From Haloglomus irregulare (GTDB lineage: Archaea; Halobacteriota; Halobacteria; Halobacteriales; Haloarculaceae): 64,000 bases of DNA. Location: contig NZ_QMDX01000004.1 in assembly GCF_007421925.1 (NCBI RefSeq), forward strand, positions 1 to 64,000, given 5' to 3'. Shown in pieces: positions 8,765 to 18,120 of the stretch (within the stretch, counting starts at the first letter, position 1; each line of letters opens with the position of its first letter). Under the pieces are notes generated by a model that saw only the letters and a list, made by a program, of their open reading frames with translations, was not told the DNA's origin and ran no database searches. The translations under genes and the position numbers were made by a program.

Positions 8765-9655
8765 CTACAGCCCGTAGACCCGCGTTGTCCAGAAGTCGTG
8801 GAAGGCGGTGCCAAGCGCCGCCTCCGGCGCGCCCGTCGCGTCCACGGCCGCGACGGCGTCGGCGGGCTCGTCCAGGGCCTCGATGGCCTTCCGGTCGCCG
8901 GCGAGGAACAGCCGGTCCACGTCGCCGCGGAGCGTCCGGAGCACCATCCGGCAGTCGTCGAGGTGCTCCCGGACCTGTTCGTCGCGGAGCCGCTCGAACC
9001 GGCTCTGGGAGTAGCCGCCCTTCGAGTGCTGGCCCTTCACGTCGCTCTCGAACCCGGAGAAGTCGACGCGCTCGGTCCCCTCGTAGACGCCGACCGCGAA
9101 CAGGTCCGCCCGCACCAGCGCCAGCGCGTAACGGCCCTGCGGGGCGAACCAGGACCGCTCCAGGGCGACGTGGTCATCCCAGTCGCAGAACGTACCGGGC
9201 GGGACCGGCGGGTCGAGCGCCGCCGCCACCAGCCCGGCGTCGTCGGCGACGACGAGACAGGGCGCGGCTCGTCGGGCCAGCGGCGTCCGGTCGCCGAGCG
9301 TCCCGATCACCGGCTCCGGGAGCTCGCCGTCGACGTAGGCCGTCAGCACCCCTTCGGCGTCGGTCGCGACCGAACGGAGCCGGTCGAGGACGGTCTCCCG
9401 GCGGTCGCCGGCGACGTCCTCCCGGTAGCGGTAGGTGAGGTCGTCGTCGCTTTCGGCCTGCTCCAGCTGGCCCTCTAGATCCGCGATGCGGTCCTCCAGC
9501 CGGTTGACGCGCTCCTCGGCCTCCTGCTTGGCCGTCGACGCGTCCGCGCGGCGCTTCTGTTCGGCCTTGAGCTGGTTCCCCAGCCGCTCGTTCTCGTCCT
9601 CCAGCTTCGCGATCCGCTTCTTCAGCTCCGTCTTCCCCAGGAGACTATCGAGCAT
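8765..9655 (-). CDS. Vms1/Ankzf1-family peptidyl-tRNA hydrolase (eRF1-like)
   Basis: 296 residues. A strong coiled coil occupies about residues 8-65 (KKRIAKLEDENERLGNQLKA and on), followed by an eRF1-domain-2-like fold ending in GQHSKGGYSQSRFERLRDEQ. That segment matches the VLRF1 loop with its Gly/Gln-rich catalytic turn. Eukaryotic Vms1/Ankzf1 cuts tRNA from nascent chains on stalled 60S subunits. Archaeal and bacterial relatives are thought to act on the large subunit in the same way. The coiled coil may hold it on the ribosome. Either ATG (9667 or 9655) could be used. The second is chosen because MLDSLLGK begins the conserved part. Confidence 0.75.
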   Translation of the reverse strand: MLDSLLGKTELKKRIAKLEDENERLGNQLKAEQKRRADASTAKQEAEERVNRLEDRIADLEGQLEQAESDDDLTYRYREDVAGDRRETVLDRLRSVATDAEGVLTAYVDGELPEPVIGTLGDRTPLARRAAPCLVVADDAGLVAAALDPPVPPGTFCDWDDHVALERSWFAPQGRYALALVRADLFAVGVYEGTERVDFSGFESDVKGQHSKGGYSQSRFERLRDEQVREHLDDCRMVLRTLRGDVDRLFLAGDRKAIEALDEPADAVAAVDATGAPEAALGTAFHDFWTTRVYGL

Positions 9656-9706
9656 ACGGCATCGCATGTGCCGACGGGGCCTAAACCCGGGTGGTCGGGA
9701 AGGGGG

Positions 9707-10090
9707 TCAGACGCCCATCGTCGGCGTCTCCTCCTCCATGTTGAGGAGTTGCTCGGCGCGCTCGCGCTTGGCCAGCAGCACCTCCGTCAGCGTCGGCAGG
9801 TTGCGCAGCCGCGTCGCGTCCAGCCAGTCCTCCGGCAGCGCCACCGTCCGCTCGGGGACCCCTTCGGCCCCGTGGACGGGGACGTGCGTGCCGCCGATCC
9901 GCATCACCAGCGGCTGCTCCGGCGTCGGTCCACCACCCTCGCTCGCGTCCTCGCCGGCCGACCCCTCGGCCGTGTACAGCTGCTCCGAGACGTGCTCGTG
10001 CTGCTCGCGGTGCATCGCCGGCCGCGCGCCGGCGCGGGGCTCCACGTACAGTCGGCCCAGGTAGTACCCGCTCGAGAACTGTGCGAACAT
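9707..10090 (-). CDS. DUF5802-like haloarchaeal protein
   Basis: 127 residues, soluble, beginning MFAQFSSGYYLGRLYVEP, which I recognise as a haloarchaea-specific conserved N-terminus (DUF5802-type). The middle is acidic and low-complexity (EGSAGEDASEGGGPTPEQ) and the end is a Lys/Glu-rich helix. No function is known. The reading frame stays open far upstream, but the conserved start, the loss of protein-like sequence upstream of it, and AT-rich DNA just 5' (around 10110-10140, probable promoter) fix the ATG at 10090. Confidence 0.75.
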   Translation of the reverse strand: MFAQFSSGYYLGRLYVEPRAGARPAMHREQHEHVSEQLYTAEGSAGEDASEGGGPTPEQPLVMRIGGTHVPVHGAEGVPERTVALPEDWLDATRLRNLPTLTEVLLAKRERAEQLLNMEEETPTMGV

Positions 10091-10212
10091 CTCGTGTGGA
10101 ATGTCAACTGGTACCACGAATAAAGCTTCCGGGGAGATCGATACTGAACTGCCGGCCGCGGAGGGGACCGCCGACGCCTGCCCGACGACCGTCCGACGCG
10201 CGGGTCCGCCGG

Positions 10213-11316
10213 TCAGTCGTCGCCCGGGTCCGGGGCGACGCCCGGGCCGACGGCCCCGCCCCGCTCGCGGAGTCGCCGCACCCGGTCGCCGGTCGCGGGG
10301 TGGAGCGACAGGGGGCCGCCGCCGTCGCGGAGGGTCCCGCCCGCCGCCAGCCGCTCCAGCGCCCGCGCCATCGACTCGGCTCCGACCGCCGCGGCCGCCC
10401 GCCGGTCGGCGTCGAACTCGGTCCATCGGACGAGCCACAGCAGCCCGAGCACGGCGGGGGCCAGCAGTGCGAGTCCGGTGACGAAGGCCCCGGGGACCGA
10501 CGCCGCGGTCGCGCCGAGCCAGGGCAGCAGGAACCCCGCGGCCGCGCCCAGTCGCAGCGGCACGTGCCGCCGCCGGTGGTGGCCGAGTTCGTGCGCGACG
10601 ACCGCGGCCGCCTCCTCGGGCGCCAGCGCCCACAGCACCCGCTCGGTGACGAACACGACGCGGCCGCCCGGGACCGGGAGCACCCCGGCGGCGAGCGCCG
10701 TCGCCGGCCCGTCGCGCCCCAGCGCGAGGACCCGGACCCGGACGCCGTCGGGGGTCACCGAGCCGGCCGCCGACCCTTCGCTCCCCCCGCGCTCGTCCAG
10801 CAGCGGGGCCAGTGCCGCTCGCTCGTCCGGCCGCAGGCCGCGCGTGGGTGTCAGCCGCGGGACCAGCACCGGCGGGAGCGCGGCCATCCCGACCCCGAGT
10901 GCCGCGACGCCGGCGACCAGCCACCAGCTCGTCGGCAACAGCGGTGCCGAGAGCGACAGCGCAAGCGCCGGGCCGACGAGCGCCCCGTAGCCAGCCACGA
11001 ACCGGCGGGCGCGGCCCCCGCCGGCGACGTGGGTCGCGAGCGCCGTGACCGCCACCGGCCCGAGGACGGTCGCTCCGGTCGCCAGCGTCTCCGGCCAGTC
11101 CCCGCCGACGGCCATCGCCGCGATACCCTCTACCGCCGTGGCGAACCCGGCCACAAGCGCCCACAGCGCCGCCGTCAGTCCCGCCAGAGCGACCACGAGC
11201 GGCCGGCGGAGCGGTCCCCGGACGAACGCCCCTCGCCCCGCCAGCGACCCCGCCAGCACCGCCCAGCCGGTCGCGAGCACGGCGTGGCCGAGCAGGGCCG
11301 GGAGCAGCGAGCGCAC
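10213..11316 (-). CDS. M48-family membrane zinc metalloprotease (HtpX-like)
   Basis: 367 residues. Four or more hydrophobic spans come first, then the zinc site HELGHHRRRH (two His plus catalytic Glu) and the third ligand in WTEFDADRRAAAAVG. The C-terminus has SLHPATGDRVRRL, typical of M48 enzymes. HtpX-like enzymes degrade misfolded membrane proteins, with the active site facing the cytoplasm. The start is taken as GTG 11316, followed at once by the first membrane span. A TTG 30 nt upstream is possible. It lies next to a DUF5802 gene and near the Vms1-like gene, all on the same strand. Confidence 0.85.
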   Translation of the reverse strand: MRSLLPALLGHAVLATGWAVLAGSLAGRGAFVRGPLRRPLVVALAGLTAALWALVAGFATAVEGIAAMAVGGDWPETLATGATVLGPVAVTALATHVAGGGRARRFVAGYGALVGPALALSLSAPLLPTSWWLVAGVAALGVGMAALPPVLVPRLTPTRGLRPDERAALAPLLDERGGSEGSAAGSVTPDGVRVRVLALGRDGPATALAAGVLPVPGGRVVFVTERVLWALAPEEAAAVVAHELGHHRRRHVPLRLGAAAGFLLPWLGATAASVPGAFVTGLALLAPAVLGLLWLVRWTEFDADRRAAAAVGAESMARALERLAAGGTLRDGGGPLSLHPATGDRVRRLRERGGAVGPGVAPDPGDD

Positions 11317-11602
11317 GGCACACGGTACGGGTGTGTGGATTGTCAACTTTCGGTGGCCGGCGCGGGGACCGGATGACTGTACTCCGGCCCGGGGCTCACC
11401 GACAGTTCACGAGCCGGTGTCCGCGTTCGAGGGCGCCCACCGAGGGCCGCGCGGGCCGAGGTGGACCGGGGACGCCGTGGCCGCCACCGTCATCCCGGGG
11501 GTTAGCAGGCGGTTACTCGGGCGCATAAAACGATAATCAGATGTATTGCTGCCGAAGGTCACGGTCAGAAGTCACGTCCAACCGATAACTGAGTTATGCC
11601 CG

Positions 11603-13414
11603 CTACAGTCGGACGTGCTCGTCGAGGAAGTCGACCACCCGCGTGTAGGCCTCGATGCGGTTCTCCAGCTTCGAGATGCCGTGGCCCTCGTCCTCGAAGA
11701 CGAGCTTCTCGACCGGGACGTGCTCGCCGGCCTCCCCGGCGATCTGCTCGGCCTCCCCGACGGGGACGCGCGGGTCGTTCGCGCCGTGGAGGACGAACAG
11801 CGGCGCGGAGATGGCCTCGATGTTGTTGATGGGGCTGATGGACTCGAGGAACTCGCGGTCCTCCGCCAGCGAGCCGTACTCGGCCTCACGGAGTTCGCGG
11901 CGCCAGGCGCCGGTGTTCTCCAGGAACGTGACGAAATTGGCGATGCCGACTATGTCGACGCCGGCGGCCCAGAGGTCGGGATACTCCGTGAGCGCGGCGA
12001 GGACCATGAAGCCGCCGTAGGAGCCGCCGAGCGCGGCGATGCGGTCGGGGTCGACGGCGGGGTGGTCGTGGAGCCACTTGACGCCGGCGCGGAGGTCCCT
12101 CACCGAGTCCATCCGGTTGCGGACGTCGTCGGCGCGGGTGTACTCCTCCCCGTAGCCGGTGGAGCCCCGGACGTTGGGCTCGAAGACGGCGTAGCCACGG
12201 GAGACGAAGTACTGGCCCAGCGCGTAGAACGAGGGCCGGCGCTGGCTCTCGGGGCCGCCGTGGATGTCGACGACAACGGGGACCTCGCCGGCGCGCTCGT
12301 CGGCGTCGGCGGGGAGGGTGAGGAAGCCGGGGACCTCCAGCCCGTCGAAGCTCTCGAAGTGGATCAGGTCGCGGTCGCGGAAGCTCTCCCGGGGGATGCC
12401 GGCGGTGTTCGCGGCAGTCCAGCGCCCGCGCTCGCCCGTGTCGGCGTCGAGGACGTGGACGTTGGTGTTGGTCGTCGTGCCAGTGACGGTCACGGCGAAG
12501 CTGTCGGCGTCGTCGTCGAAGCTGACGCCGCCGGCGACCGCGCGGGGGAGTTCCGGCGCCGGCCGCTCCTCGATGGTGGTCGGGCCCGTCAGGTCGCCGA
12601 CGGTCAGCTCGGTGTAGCCGTCGACGTTCCGGGAGTAGACCAGCCGCCCCGTCTCGTCGTCCAGCGCGACGCCGTCGACGTTCCAGTCCTCGTCCACGAC
12701 CAGACGCTCGGTCTCGAGCGTCTCCAGATCCAGTCGCGCCAGGTACAGCGTGTCGTGACCGTCGTCGGTGACGAGGTAGAGCGCGTCGCCGTCCGGGCCG
12801 AAGTTCGCGCTGCGGTAGCGCACGTCGCCCTCGTGCGGGGTGAGATGCCGGAGGTCGCCGCTCGTCAGGTCGAGCGTGTAGAGGTCCTGGTCGAAGTTCG
12901 AGTACGCCTCGCTCACCAGCAGCCGGTCGTCGTCGGGCGACCAACCGCCGACGGAGAGCCAGCCGTCGCCCTCGTGGTGCAGCGTCGCCTCGGCACCGGT
13001 CTCGTCGCGCCCCTGCGTGTAGACGTCGAAGACGGCCTCGTCGCGCCGGTTCGAGGTGAACGCGAACCGGTCGCCGTCGTGGCTCCAGCCACCCCACCGG
13101 TGTTTGGCCTCCGGACGTCCCGTCAGGTCGGTCACGACGCCGGTCTCGTCGTCGAGCAGGTGGAGCTGGAGCCGCTCGTTGCCGCCCTCGTCCATCCCGA
13201 AGACGAGTTCGGGCCGCTCGGGGGACCACGTCACGAACGACACCGGCTCGTCGTAGAACGTCCGCTGCTGGGGCCAGCCACGGGGCTCGTCCATCGTCCA
13301 CACCTGCGCCGTCCCGGTGGTATCCATCAGGAAGGCGAGCCGTCCGTCGGGCGCCAGCGACGCGCCGTAGGCACTCCGGACGTTCAGGTACCGCTCCAGG
13401 TCGTACTCGTGCAT
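11603..13414 (-). CDS. S9-family serine peptidase (prolyl oligopeptidase / acylaminoacyl peptidase type)
   Basis: 603 residues, cytoplasmic (no signal). The N-terminal about 340 residues are a beta-propeller with TolB/DPP-like repeats (for example WSHDGDRFAFTSNRRDEAVF). The C-terminal alpha/beta-hydrolase has DIHGGPESQ (oxyanion region), GGSYGGF with nucleophile S465, GANDPRVPV (Asp) and DEGHGISKLEN (His). The propeller limits access so that only short peptides are cut. Family members remove dipeptides, acyl-amino acids or cleave after Pro, and the exact specificity is not readable. It begins at an ATG at 13414, facing away from the neighbouring subtilase remnant. Confidence 0.9.
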   Translation of the reverse strand: MHEYDLERYLNVRSAYGASLAPDGRLAFLMDTTGTAQVWTMDEPRGWPQQRTFYDEPVSFVTWSPERPELVFGMDEGGNERLQLHLLDDETGVVTDLTGRPEAKHRWGGWSHDGDRFAFTSNRRDEAVFDVYTQGRDETGAEATLHHEGDGWLSVGGWSPDDDRLLVSEAYSNFDQDLYTLDLTSGDLRHLTPHEGDVRYRSANFGPDGDALYLVTDDGHDTLYLARLDLETLETERLVVDEDWNVDGVALDDETGRLVYSRNVDGYTELTVGDLTGPTTIEERPAPELPRAVAGGVSFDDDADSFAVTVTGTTTNTNVHVLDADTGERGRWTAANTAGIPRESFRDRDLIHFESFDGLEVPGFLTLPADADERAGEVPVVVDIHGGPESQRRPSFYALGQYFVSRGYAVFEPNVRGSTGYGEEYTRADDVRNRMDSVRDLRAGVKWLHDHPAVDPDRIAALGGSYGGFMVLAALTEYPDLWAAGVDIVGIANFVTFLENTGAWRRELREAEYGSLAEDREFLESISPINNIEAISAPLFVLHGANDPRVPVGEAEQIAGEAGEHVPVEKLVFEDEGHGISKLENRIEAYTRVVDFLDEHVRL

Positions 13415-13586
13415 GGATACGATCAGGGCCGGGCGCCGCATAGCGTTTGGTGTCCCCGACGTGCGCCCCGGCGACGCGTGGGCCGCGTGGGCGTGTCCCC
13501 TGATTGCGCGGTTAATGCAAGGACCGACACGGATACCCGGCAGCGATCCCAGGTTCGGTCGGTGCGTACCCGGATTCGCTTCCAGG

Positions 13587-14566
13587 ATGTCCTACGAGGA
13601 CCCGGAGAACACGACGGGGTCGGGCGACGGTCTCGGCCGTCGCAACGTGCTGCGAACCGCCGGCGTCGGACTGGTCAGCACGGGGCTGCTGCCTGCGACG
13701 GGGGCGGCCCGCGACGCCACGGTCGACACCGCGGCCGCACCGACGGACGGCGAGGGTGACCCGTCGCCGACGGCGGTTCTGACGCTCGACCCGAGCGCCC
13801 CGGAGCCGGACGGGACGGTGACGCTGGACGGGCCGGGGTCGTCGCGACCCACGCCGTCGCCAACTACCCGGGAACGCCGACCGGCGGGGCCGACAGCGCC
13901 TCGGCGGCGCCGGAGGCCGTCTCCGTGACCCGGACCAACTACCTCTCCGGCATCGCCGTCTCGTCTTCGGGCGGGAGCACCGTCGTCACCGACGACGGGG
14001 AGGGCTTCCGCGGCCCGGACGTCGCCGCCTACGGGCGGACCGAGGTCGCGGCGGAGGCCAGGACCGACACGGACGAGGACGGCACGTTCGGCGGGGTCAA
14101 CGGCTACACGAAGTTGACCGGGACCCCGATGGCCGCGCCCTCGACCTGTGGGCTCGCGGGCCTCGTGATGCAGGCGATGGAGGAGGACGGCCCCGCGGGG
14201 CTGGACCTGCCGAGTCCCGAGGGCCTGTACGCGAACGATATGGACGACCGGGACCGCCTGGCCTGGACGCTCCGCGCGAAGGCCGCGCTGCTGGGGACCA
14301 CCACCGCGTTCAACGCGCTGCCCTGGCACGGGGACCAGGTGCCGGCCTACACGCCCGGCCAGCGCGATCCGTACGAGGGCTTCGGGCGGCTCAGCCACGG
14401 CGCCGCCGTCGACGCCGTCTCCCGCGACCTCGCCACCGGGGGGGACACCGTCGAACTGCTGGGGCTGGACGTCCCCGACGACGAGCAGGCCGCCGGCTAG
14501 ATAACCGGCGCCGGCAGCTACGAGGTGAGCGTCGACGCGTTGGGCTACGAGGGGTCGACTCGACAC
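13587..14566 (+). pseudogene. Subtilase (S8) peptidase remnant with frameshift, stop and lost catalytic residues
   Basis: The start is intact: ATG 13587 and a Tat signal (RRNVLRTAGVGLVSTGLL then ATGAA). Near 13838 the protein shifts frame: VTLDGPGS ends in one frame and VVATHAVANYPGTPTGG begins in the next. The following part matches the C-terminal end of a subtilisin domain, but only about 300 residues remain, so the catalytic Asp and His regions are gone. The usual GTSMAAP is GTPMAAP, replacing the nucleophile Ser by Pro. A stop at 14498-14500 is followed in the same frame by ITGAGSYEVSVDALGYEGS, clear downstream coding sequence of the ancestral gene. At least three independent lesions are visible. 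Confidence 0.8.
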
Positions 14567-14632
14567 CCGGGTCCGGGCGGCCGCCGTCGTCCCGCCGCCG
14601 CCTTTTTCATCCGACTGCCCGCTTCTGCGAGT

Positions 14633-15745
14633 ATGCAGGTCGCCGTGGTCGCGCCGGAGCTGCGGCTCGTCACTGGCGCCGACGAGGAGCGGGCCGTCGC
14701 GCGCGTCGCCCGGACGGCGCGGGGACTCGTCGCGCGCGGCCACGACGTGACCGTCTACGGGATGGGCTGGCAGGGCGAGGGGTCCGACCGGGCACGCACC
14801 CGCGAGCGCGACGGCGTCACCTACCACTCCGTCACCATCCTGCCGAACGACGACTTCTACTATCCCCGGCTGTCGGCGCGGCTCGCCCGGACCCGGCCCG
14901 ACGTGGTCCATGCGGTCGGCGGCCCGGCGGCCGTACTCTCGGGACGGGCCGGCGCGGCCCTCGCCCGCGCCCCGCTGGTGGTCGACTGGTTCGGCGAGGC
15001 CCCGCCGGAGGGGCGGCTCGTCGGGCCGGCGTTGCGGGCGGCGGCGCGGGTCGCGACCCCTTCGGAACTCGTCCGGACCCGCGTCCGCGAGCGCGGCGTG
15101 AGCGAGGGCCGCGCGACGGTCGTCCCGGAGGCCATCGACATGGCGCGTGTCCGGGCGGCCGAGCCGGTCGCCGACCCGCCGGACGTGGTGGCCGCGACGC
15201 CGCTCGAGGATACCGCCAACCTGGAGAGCGTCCTCCTCGCGCTGGCGGAGCTCCGGGACCGCGACTGGCACGCGACCGTCGTCGGGGACGGCCCTCGGCG
15301 CGCGGCGTACGAGGCCCAGGCGGCCGACCTCTCCATCGACGGGCGCGTGACGTTCGCGGGCGAGACCCCGCTCGACGAGCGGCTCTCGCTCTACCGGGGA
15401 GCCCACGTCTTCTGTCAGACCGCCCGCGACGAGGTGTTCGCCACGGAGCTGTTGTGGGCGCTCGCCTGCGGCTGTGTCGGCGTCGTGGAGTACCAGGCCG
15501 ACTCGGCGGCCCACGAACTGGTCGAGCGCCGGGAGCGGGGGTTCCGCGTCTCCACGCCCGAGGGGATCTCCGAGCGCATCGCGGCGGCCGGCGCCTACCC
15601 GCAGTGGGACCTCGACGAGTCGGTGGCCGCGTACGACGAGGGGGCGGTCGCGGGCCGGTGGCTCGACTGCTACAGTGCGGCCGGCGCCCCCGACGAGACG
15701 GCCGAGGCCCCGGAGCCGACCCCCCACCCGGACGCGGAGCAGTGA
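14633..15745 (+). CDS. Glycosyltransferase family 4 (GT-B)
   Basis: 370 residues. The N-terminal Rossmann half (MQVAVVAPELRLVTGADEE then VARGHDVTVYG) binds acceptor, and ARTRPDVVHAVGG is the usual GT4 hinge motif. The C-terminal half has VATPSELVRTRVRERGV, TVVPEAIDM, VVGDGPRRAAYE and VTFAGETPLDERLSLYRGA, giving the nucleotide-sugar site. The expected E-x7-E appears as EVFATELLWALACG. Such enzymes add hexoses to lipids, glycoproteins or polysaccharides. No other sugar gene lies nearby, so the product is unknown. A T-rich tract just upstream (CTTTTTCA at about 14602) is a likely promoter element, and the start is the first ATG after it. Confidence 0.85.
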   Translation: MQVAVVAPELRLVTGADEERAVARVARTARGLVARGHDVTVYGMGWQGEGSDRARTRERDGVTYHSVTILPNDDFYYPRLSARLARTRPDVVHAVGGPAAVLSGRAGAALARAPLVVDWFGEAPPEGRLVGPALRAAARVATPSELVRTRVRERGVSEGRATVVPEAIDMARVRAAEPVADPPDVVAATPLEDTANLESVLLALAELRDRDWHATVVGDGPRRAAYEAQAADLSIDGRVTFAGETPLDERLSLYRGAHVFCQTARDEVFATELLWALACGCVGVVEYQADSAAHELVERRERGFRVSTPEGISERIAAAGAYPQWDLDESVAAYDEGAVAGRWLDCYSAAGAPDETAEAPEPTPHPDAEQ

Positions 15746-15800
15746 GGGCGGCCATACTCCCGGAGGGAGCGACCCCGGCCCACGAACGGTCGGTTCCGCG

Positions 15801-15810
15801 TTAACTATAT
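15801..15810 (+). promoter_or_regulatory. TATA-like box for the Tat-exported hydrolase
   Basis: TTAACTATAT lies 25-34 nt before the GTG at 15835. This spacing predicts a leaderless transcript and supports the GTG start. Confidence 0.6.
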
Positions 15811-15834
15811 GTTCAGTCGGCAAGAGGCCGGAAC

Positions 15835-17379
15835 GTGACAGCTAGTGACGGACTCTCACGACGTTCACTGCTGCGTGGAATCGGCGCGACCGGTGCGGCG
15901 CTGTTCGCCGGGGTCGACCCGGTACTCGCGGCGGTCCAGGACGAGGGCCGACCGGAGGGCGAGTTCGCCGTCTCGGTCACCGACCCGCTCGAGATCGAGT
16001 CCGAGGACGGGACGACCATCGTCGCCACGCTGTACGAACCGGACGCGGACGGCGAGCGCGCGGCGGTCCTGACGACGCACGGCTGGGGCGGGACCCGGGC
16101 CGACCGCGAGCCACTGGCGCGGTTCTACGCCAGCCACGGTTACGTCGTCCTCGCGTACGACTCGCGCGGGTTCGGTGAATCCGGCGGACGGGTGGACGTG
16201 GACGGCCCGAACGAGGTCGCCGACGCGCAGGCGCTGCTCACTTGGCTCGCCGGCCGGTCGAACGTCCGGACCGACGGTGCGGAGGATCCCCGGGTGGCGA
16301 TGGACGGCTTCTCCTACGGCGCCGGGATCCAGCTCAACACCGCCGCCGTCGACGACCGCATCGACGCGCTGGTCCCCCGCTGGGCCTGGCACGACCTCGG
16401 GTACTCGAACGCGCCGAACGGCGTCCTCAAGTCCGGCTGGGCCGGGCCGCTGTTCGTCTCCGGCCGGGAGAACGGCTCCCTCTCGCCGGAGTTCCTCGAA
16501 CTCGCCGGGCCGGCGCTCCGGTCCGGCGAGCCCAGCGAGGCGCTGTTGTCCTACTACCGCGAGCGGTCGCCGGTCTCGAAGATCGACGACATCACCACCC
16601 CGACGCTCACGATCTCGGGCTGGCACGACCGCCTCTTCTGGCCGAACGAGGCGCTGTTGAACTGGGCGGGGATCGCCGACAACGGCGTCGACAGCCGCCT
16701 GCTGCTGTACGACGGCGGCCACGACTTCGAGGGCGCACCCTCCACACCCGTCCAGAGCAGCTACATCAGCGACGCCGTGCTCTCGTGGCTCGACACCTAC
16801 CTCCGGGACGGCGACGATGCCGACGACCTCGCGCGGGTCAGCACCTATCGCGCGGCCTCGGACAGCTTCGAGACGGGCGAGCGGTTCCCGCCCGAGGGGT
16901 TCGAACGCGAGTCCTTCGCGCTCGGCGACGCCGTCGACGCGCCGGTGTTCATGCTCGGCAACGGGACGCGGTACGGGGCCGAGACCCTCTCCTTCGACTT
17001 CACCGTCGATACCGGGACGGAGATAGCCGGCGTGCCGCGGCTCTCGCTCCCGGTGACGGCGGCCGGCGGCGACGCCAACGTGTTCGCCGCGCTGCAGCGG
17101 GTCGACGCCGACGGGAACACCACACTGCTGAAGGACCAGGTCGCCGCCGCGTCGCCCGAGGGCAGCGAGACGCTCGAACTCGACCTCGTCGCCGTCGAGA
17201 CGACGCTCGCCCCGGGGGAGTCGCTCCGGCTCACCCTCACGTTGCGGGACGGCGAACTGGTTGACGTCCCCATCCCGGGCGTGGCCAGCGACCTGTTCGA
17301 GGAGTCAGAGACCCCCGAGTTCCTGTTCGTCGGTGTGAACGAGGACGCCGCACTGGAGGCCCCCGTCAGACGGGCGTAG
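15835..17379 (+). CDS. Tat-exported CocE/NonD-type alpha/beta hydrolase (X-Pro dipeptidyl-peptidase-like)
   Basis: 514 residues with a twin-arginine signal (SRRSLLRGIGATGAALFAGV). The catalytic domain has TTHGWGGTRADREPL, YDSRGFGESGG, MDGFSYGAG (nucleophile Ser, about residue 161), SGWHDRLF (acid Asp) and YDGGHDFEG (His). After about residue 350 comes a beta-rich C-terminal domain, as in the CocE / X-Pro dipeptidyl-peptidase family. Members cut peptides or esters; here the product should be extracellular. The GTG start is set by the leaderless promoter spacing. It stands alone, with msrA convergent downstream. Confidence 0.85.
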   Translation: MTASDGLSRRSLLRGIGATGAALFAGVDPVLAAVQDEGRPEGEFAVSVTDPLEIESEDGTTIVATLYEPDADGERAAVLTTHGWGGTRADREPLARFYASHGYVVLAYDSRGFGESGGRVDVDGPNEVADAQALLTWLAGRSNVRTDGAEDPRVAMDGFSYGAGIQLNTAAVDDRIDALVPRWAWHDLGYSNAPNGVLKSGWAGPLFVSGRENGSLSPEFLELAGPALRSGEPSEALLSYYRERSPVSKIDDITTPTLTISGWHDRLFWPNEALLNWAGIADNGVDSRLLLYDGGHDFEGAPSTPVQSSYISDAVLSWLDTYLRDGDDADDLARVSTYRAASDSFETGERFPPEGFERESFALGDAVDAPVFMLGNGTRYGAETLSFDFTVDTGTEIAGVPRLSLPVTAAGGDANVFAALQRVDADGNTTLLKDQVAAASPEGSETLELDLVAVETTLAPGESLRLTLTLRDGELVDVPIPGVASDLFEESETPEFLFVGVNEDAALEAPVRRA

Positions 17380-17403
17380 AGGCGGCGCTCCGCTGGGTCG
17401 ACC

Positions 17404-18036
17404 TCACCGACCGCCGACGGTCCGCTCGAAAGCCGTCGCCAGGTCGTCGCCGTCGGGGAGATCGTTCCCAGCGGCCACCCCGTTGAGCTTCGCGGCGGCC
17501 GGGGACTCCCGGAGCGCCGCGTCGTCGTAGCCCGCGTCCTCGAAGGCACCCGACAGCGACGGGTCCGAGCGGAGACTGTACTTCTGGTGGTAGTCCTCGG
17601 CGGGATAGAACCGCGAGAGCCGCTCGACACGCGTCGCGATGGCCTCGGGGTCGAGCCCCACGTCCGCGAGGTACTCGTGCAGGACCTCCCGTTGCGCGGC
17701 CGATCCGGCGAAGAGGACGTTCTGGTACTGGGTCTTCCGGACCTCGCGCCTAGGGTCGTGGCTCCGCGCGGCGACGGCCACCAGGTCGCGGAACGAGCAC
17801 CGGTCGGGGTCGTAGTCGACCTGCAGCACCTCCGTGTGGTCGCCCAGCGCGTGGTACGTCGGGTCGACCTTCGTGCCACCGGCGTAGCCGACCCGGGTCC
17901 TGACGGCACCCTCTATCGCCCCGAACTGCGCGTCCGGCCCCCAGAAGCAGCCGAGGCCGAAGGTCGCCGTCTCCGTCGCCTCCGGGGCCGGTGCCGCCGC
18001 GTCGTACTCGCGGATGAGCGTCGGTGTGATGGTCAC
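17404..18036 (-). CDS. msrA: Peptide-methionine (S)-S-oxide reductase
   Basis: 210 residues. MsrA repairs oxidised methionine (S-sulfoxide) in proteins. The catalytic motif GLGCFWG places the nucleophile at C30, and RVGYAGG, YHALGDHTEVLQVDYDP and YPAEDYHQKY are the other family signatures. The C-terminal about 40 residues are a haloarchaeal tail that includes LNGVAAGNDLPDG. The first 20 residues are an acidic extension. The gene converges with the hydrolase gene, 24 nt apart. Confidence 0.95.
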   Translation of the reverse strand: MTITPTLIREYDAAAPAPEATETATFGLGCFWGPDAQFGAIEGAVRTRVGYAGGTKVDPTYHALGDHTEVLQVDYDPDRCSFRDLVAVAARSHDPRREVRKTQYQNVLFAGSAAQREVLHEYLADVGLDPEAIATRVERLSRFYPAEDYHQKYSLRSDPSLSGAFEDAGYDDAALRESPAAAKLNGVAAGNDLPDGDDLATAFERTVGGR

Positions 18037-18120
18037 TATCCACGGTAGACGCTCACCGAGTTTCAGCGTGACGCCACTACACCGGGGTGGTGGCCGGCCC
18101 CCGCCGGCCGGCGTCGCGCC

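Noticed and set aside
13592-15823. A 743-codon open frame on the minus strand, opposite the subtilase remnant and glycosyltransferase
   Set aside because: Composition is Arg/Gly/Pro-rich with no domain; in GC-rich DNA the frame opposite to true genes often stays open. The plus-strand glycosyltransferase has clear motifs.
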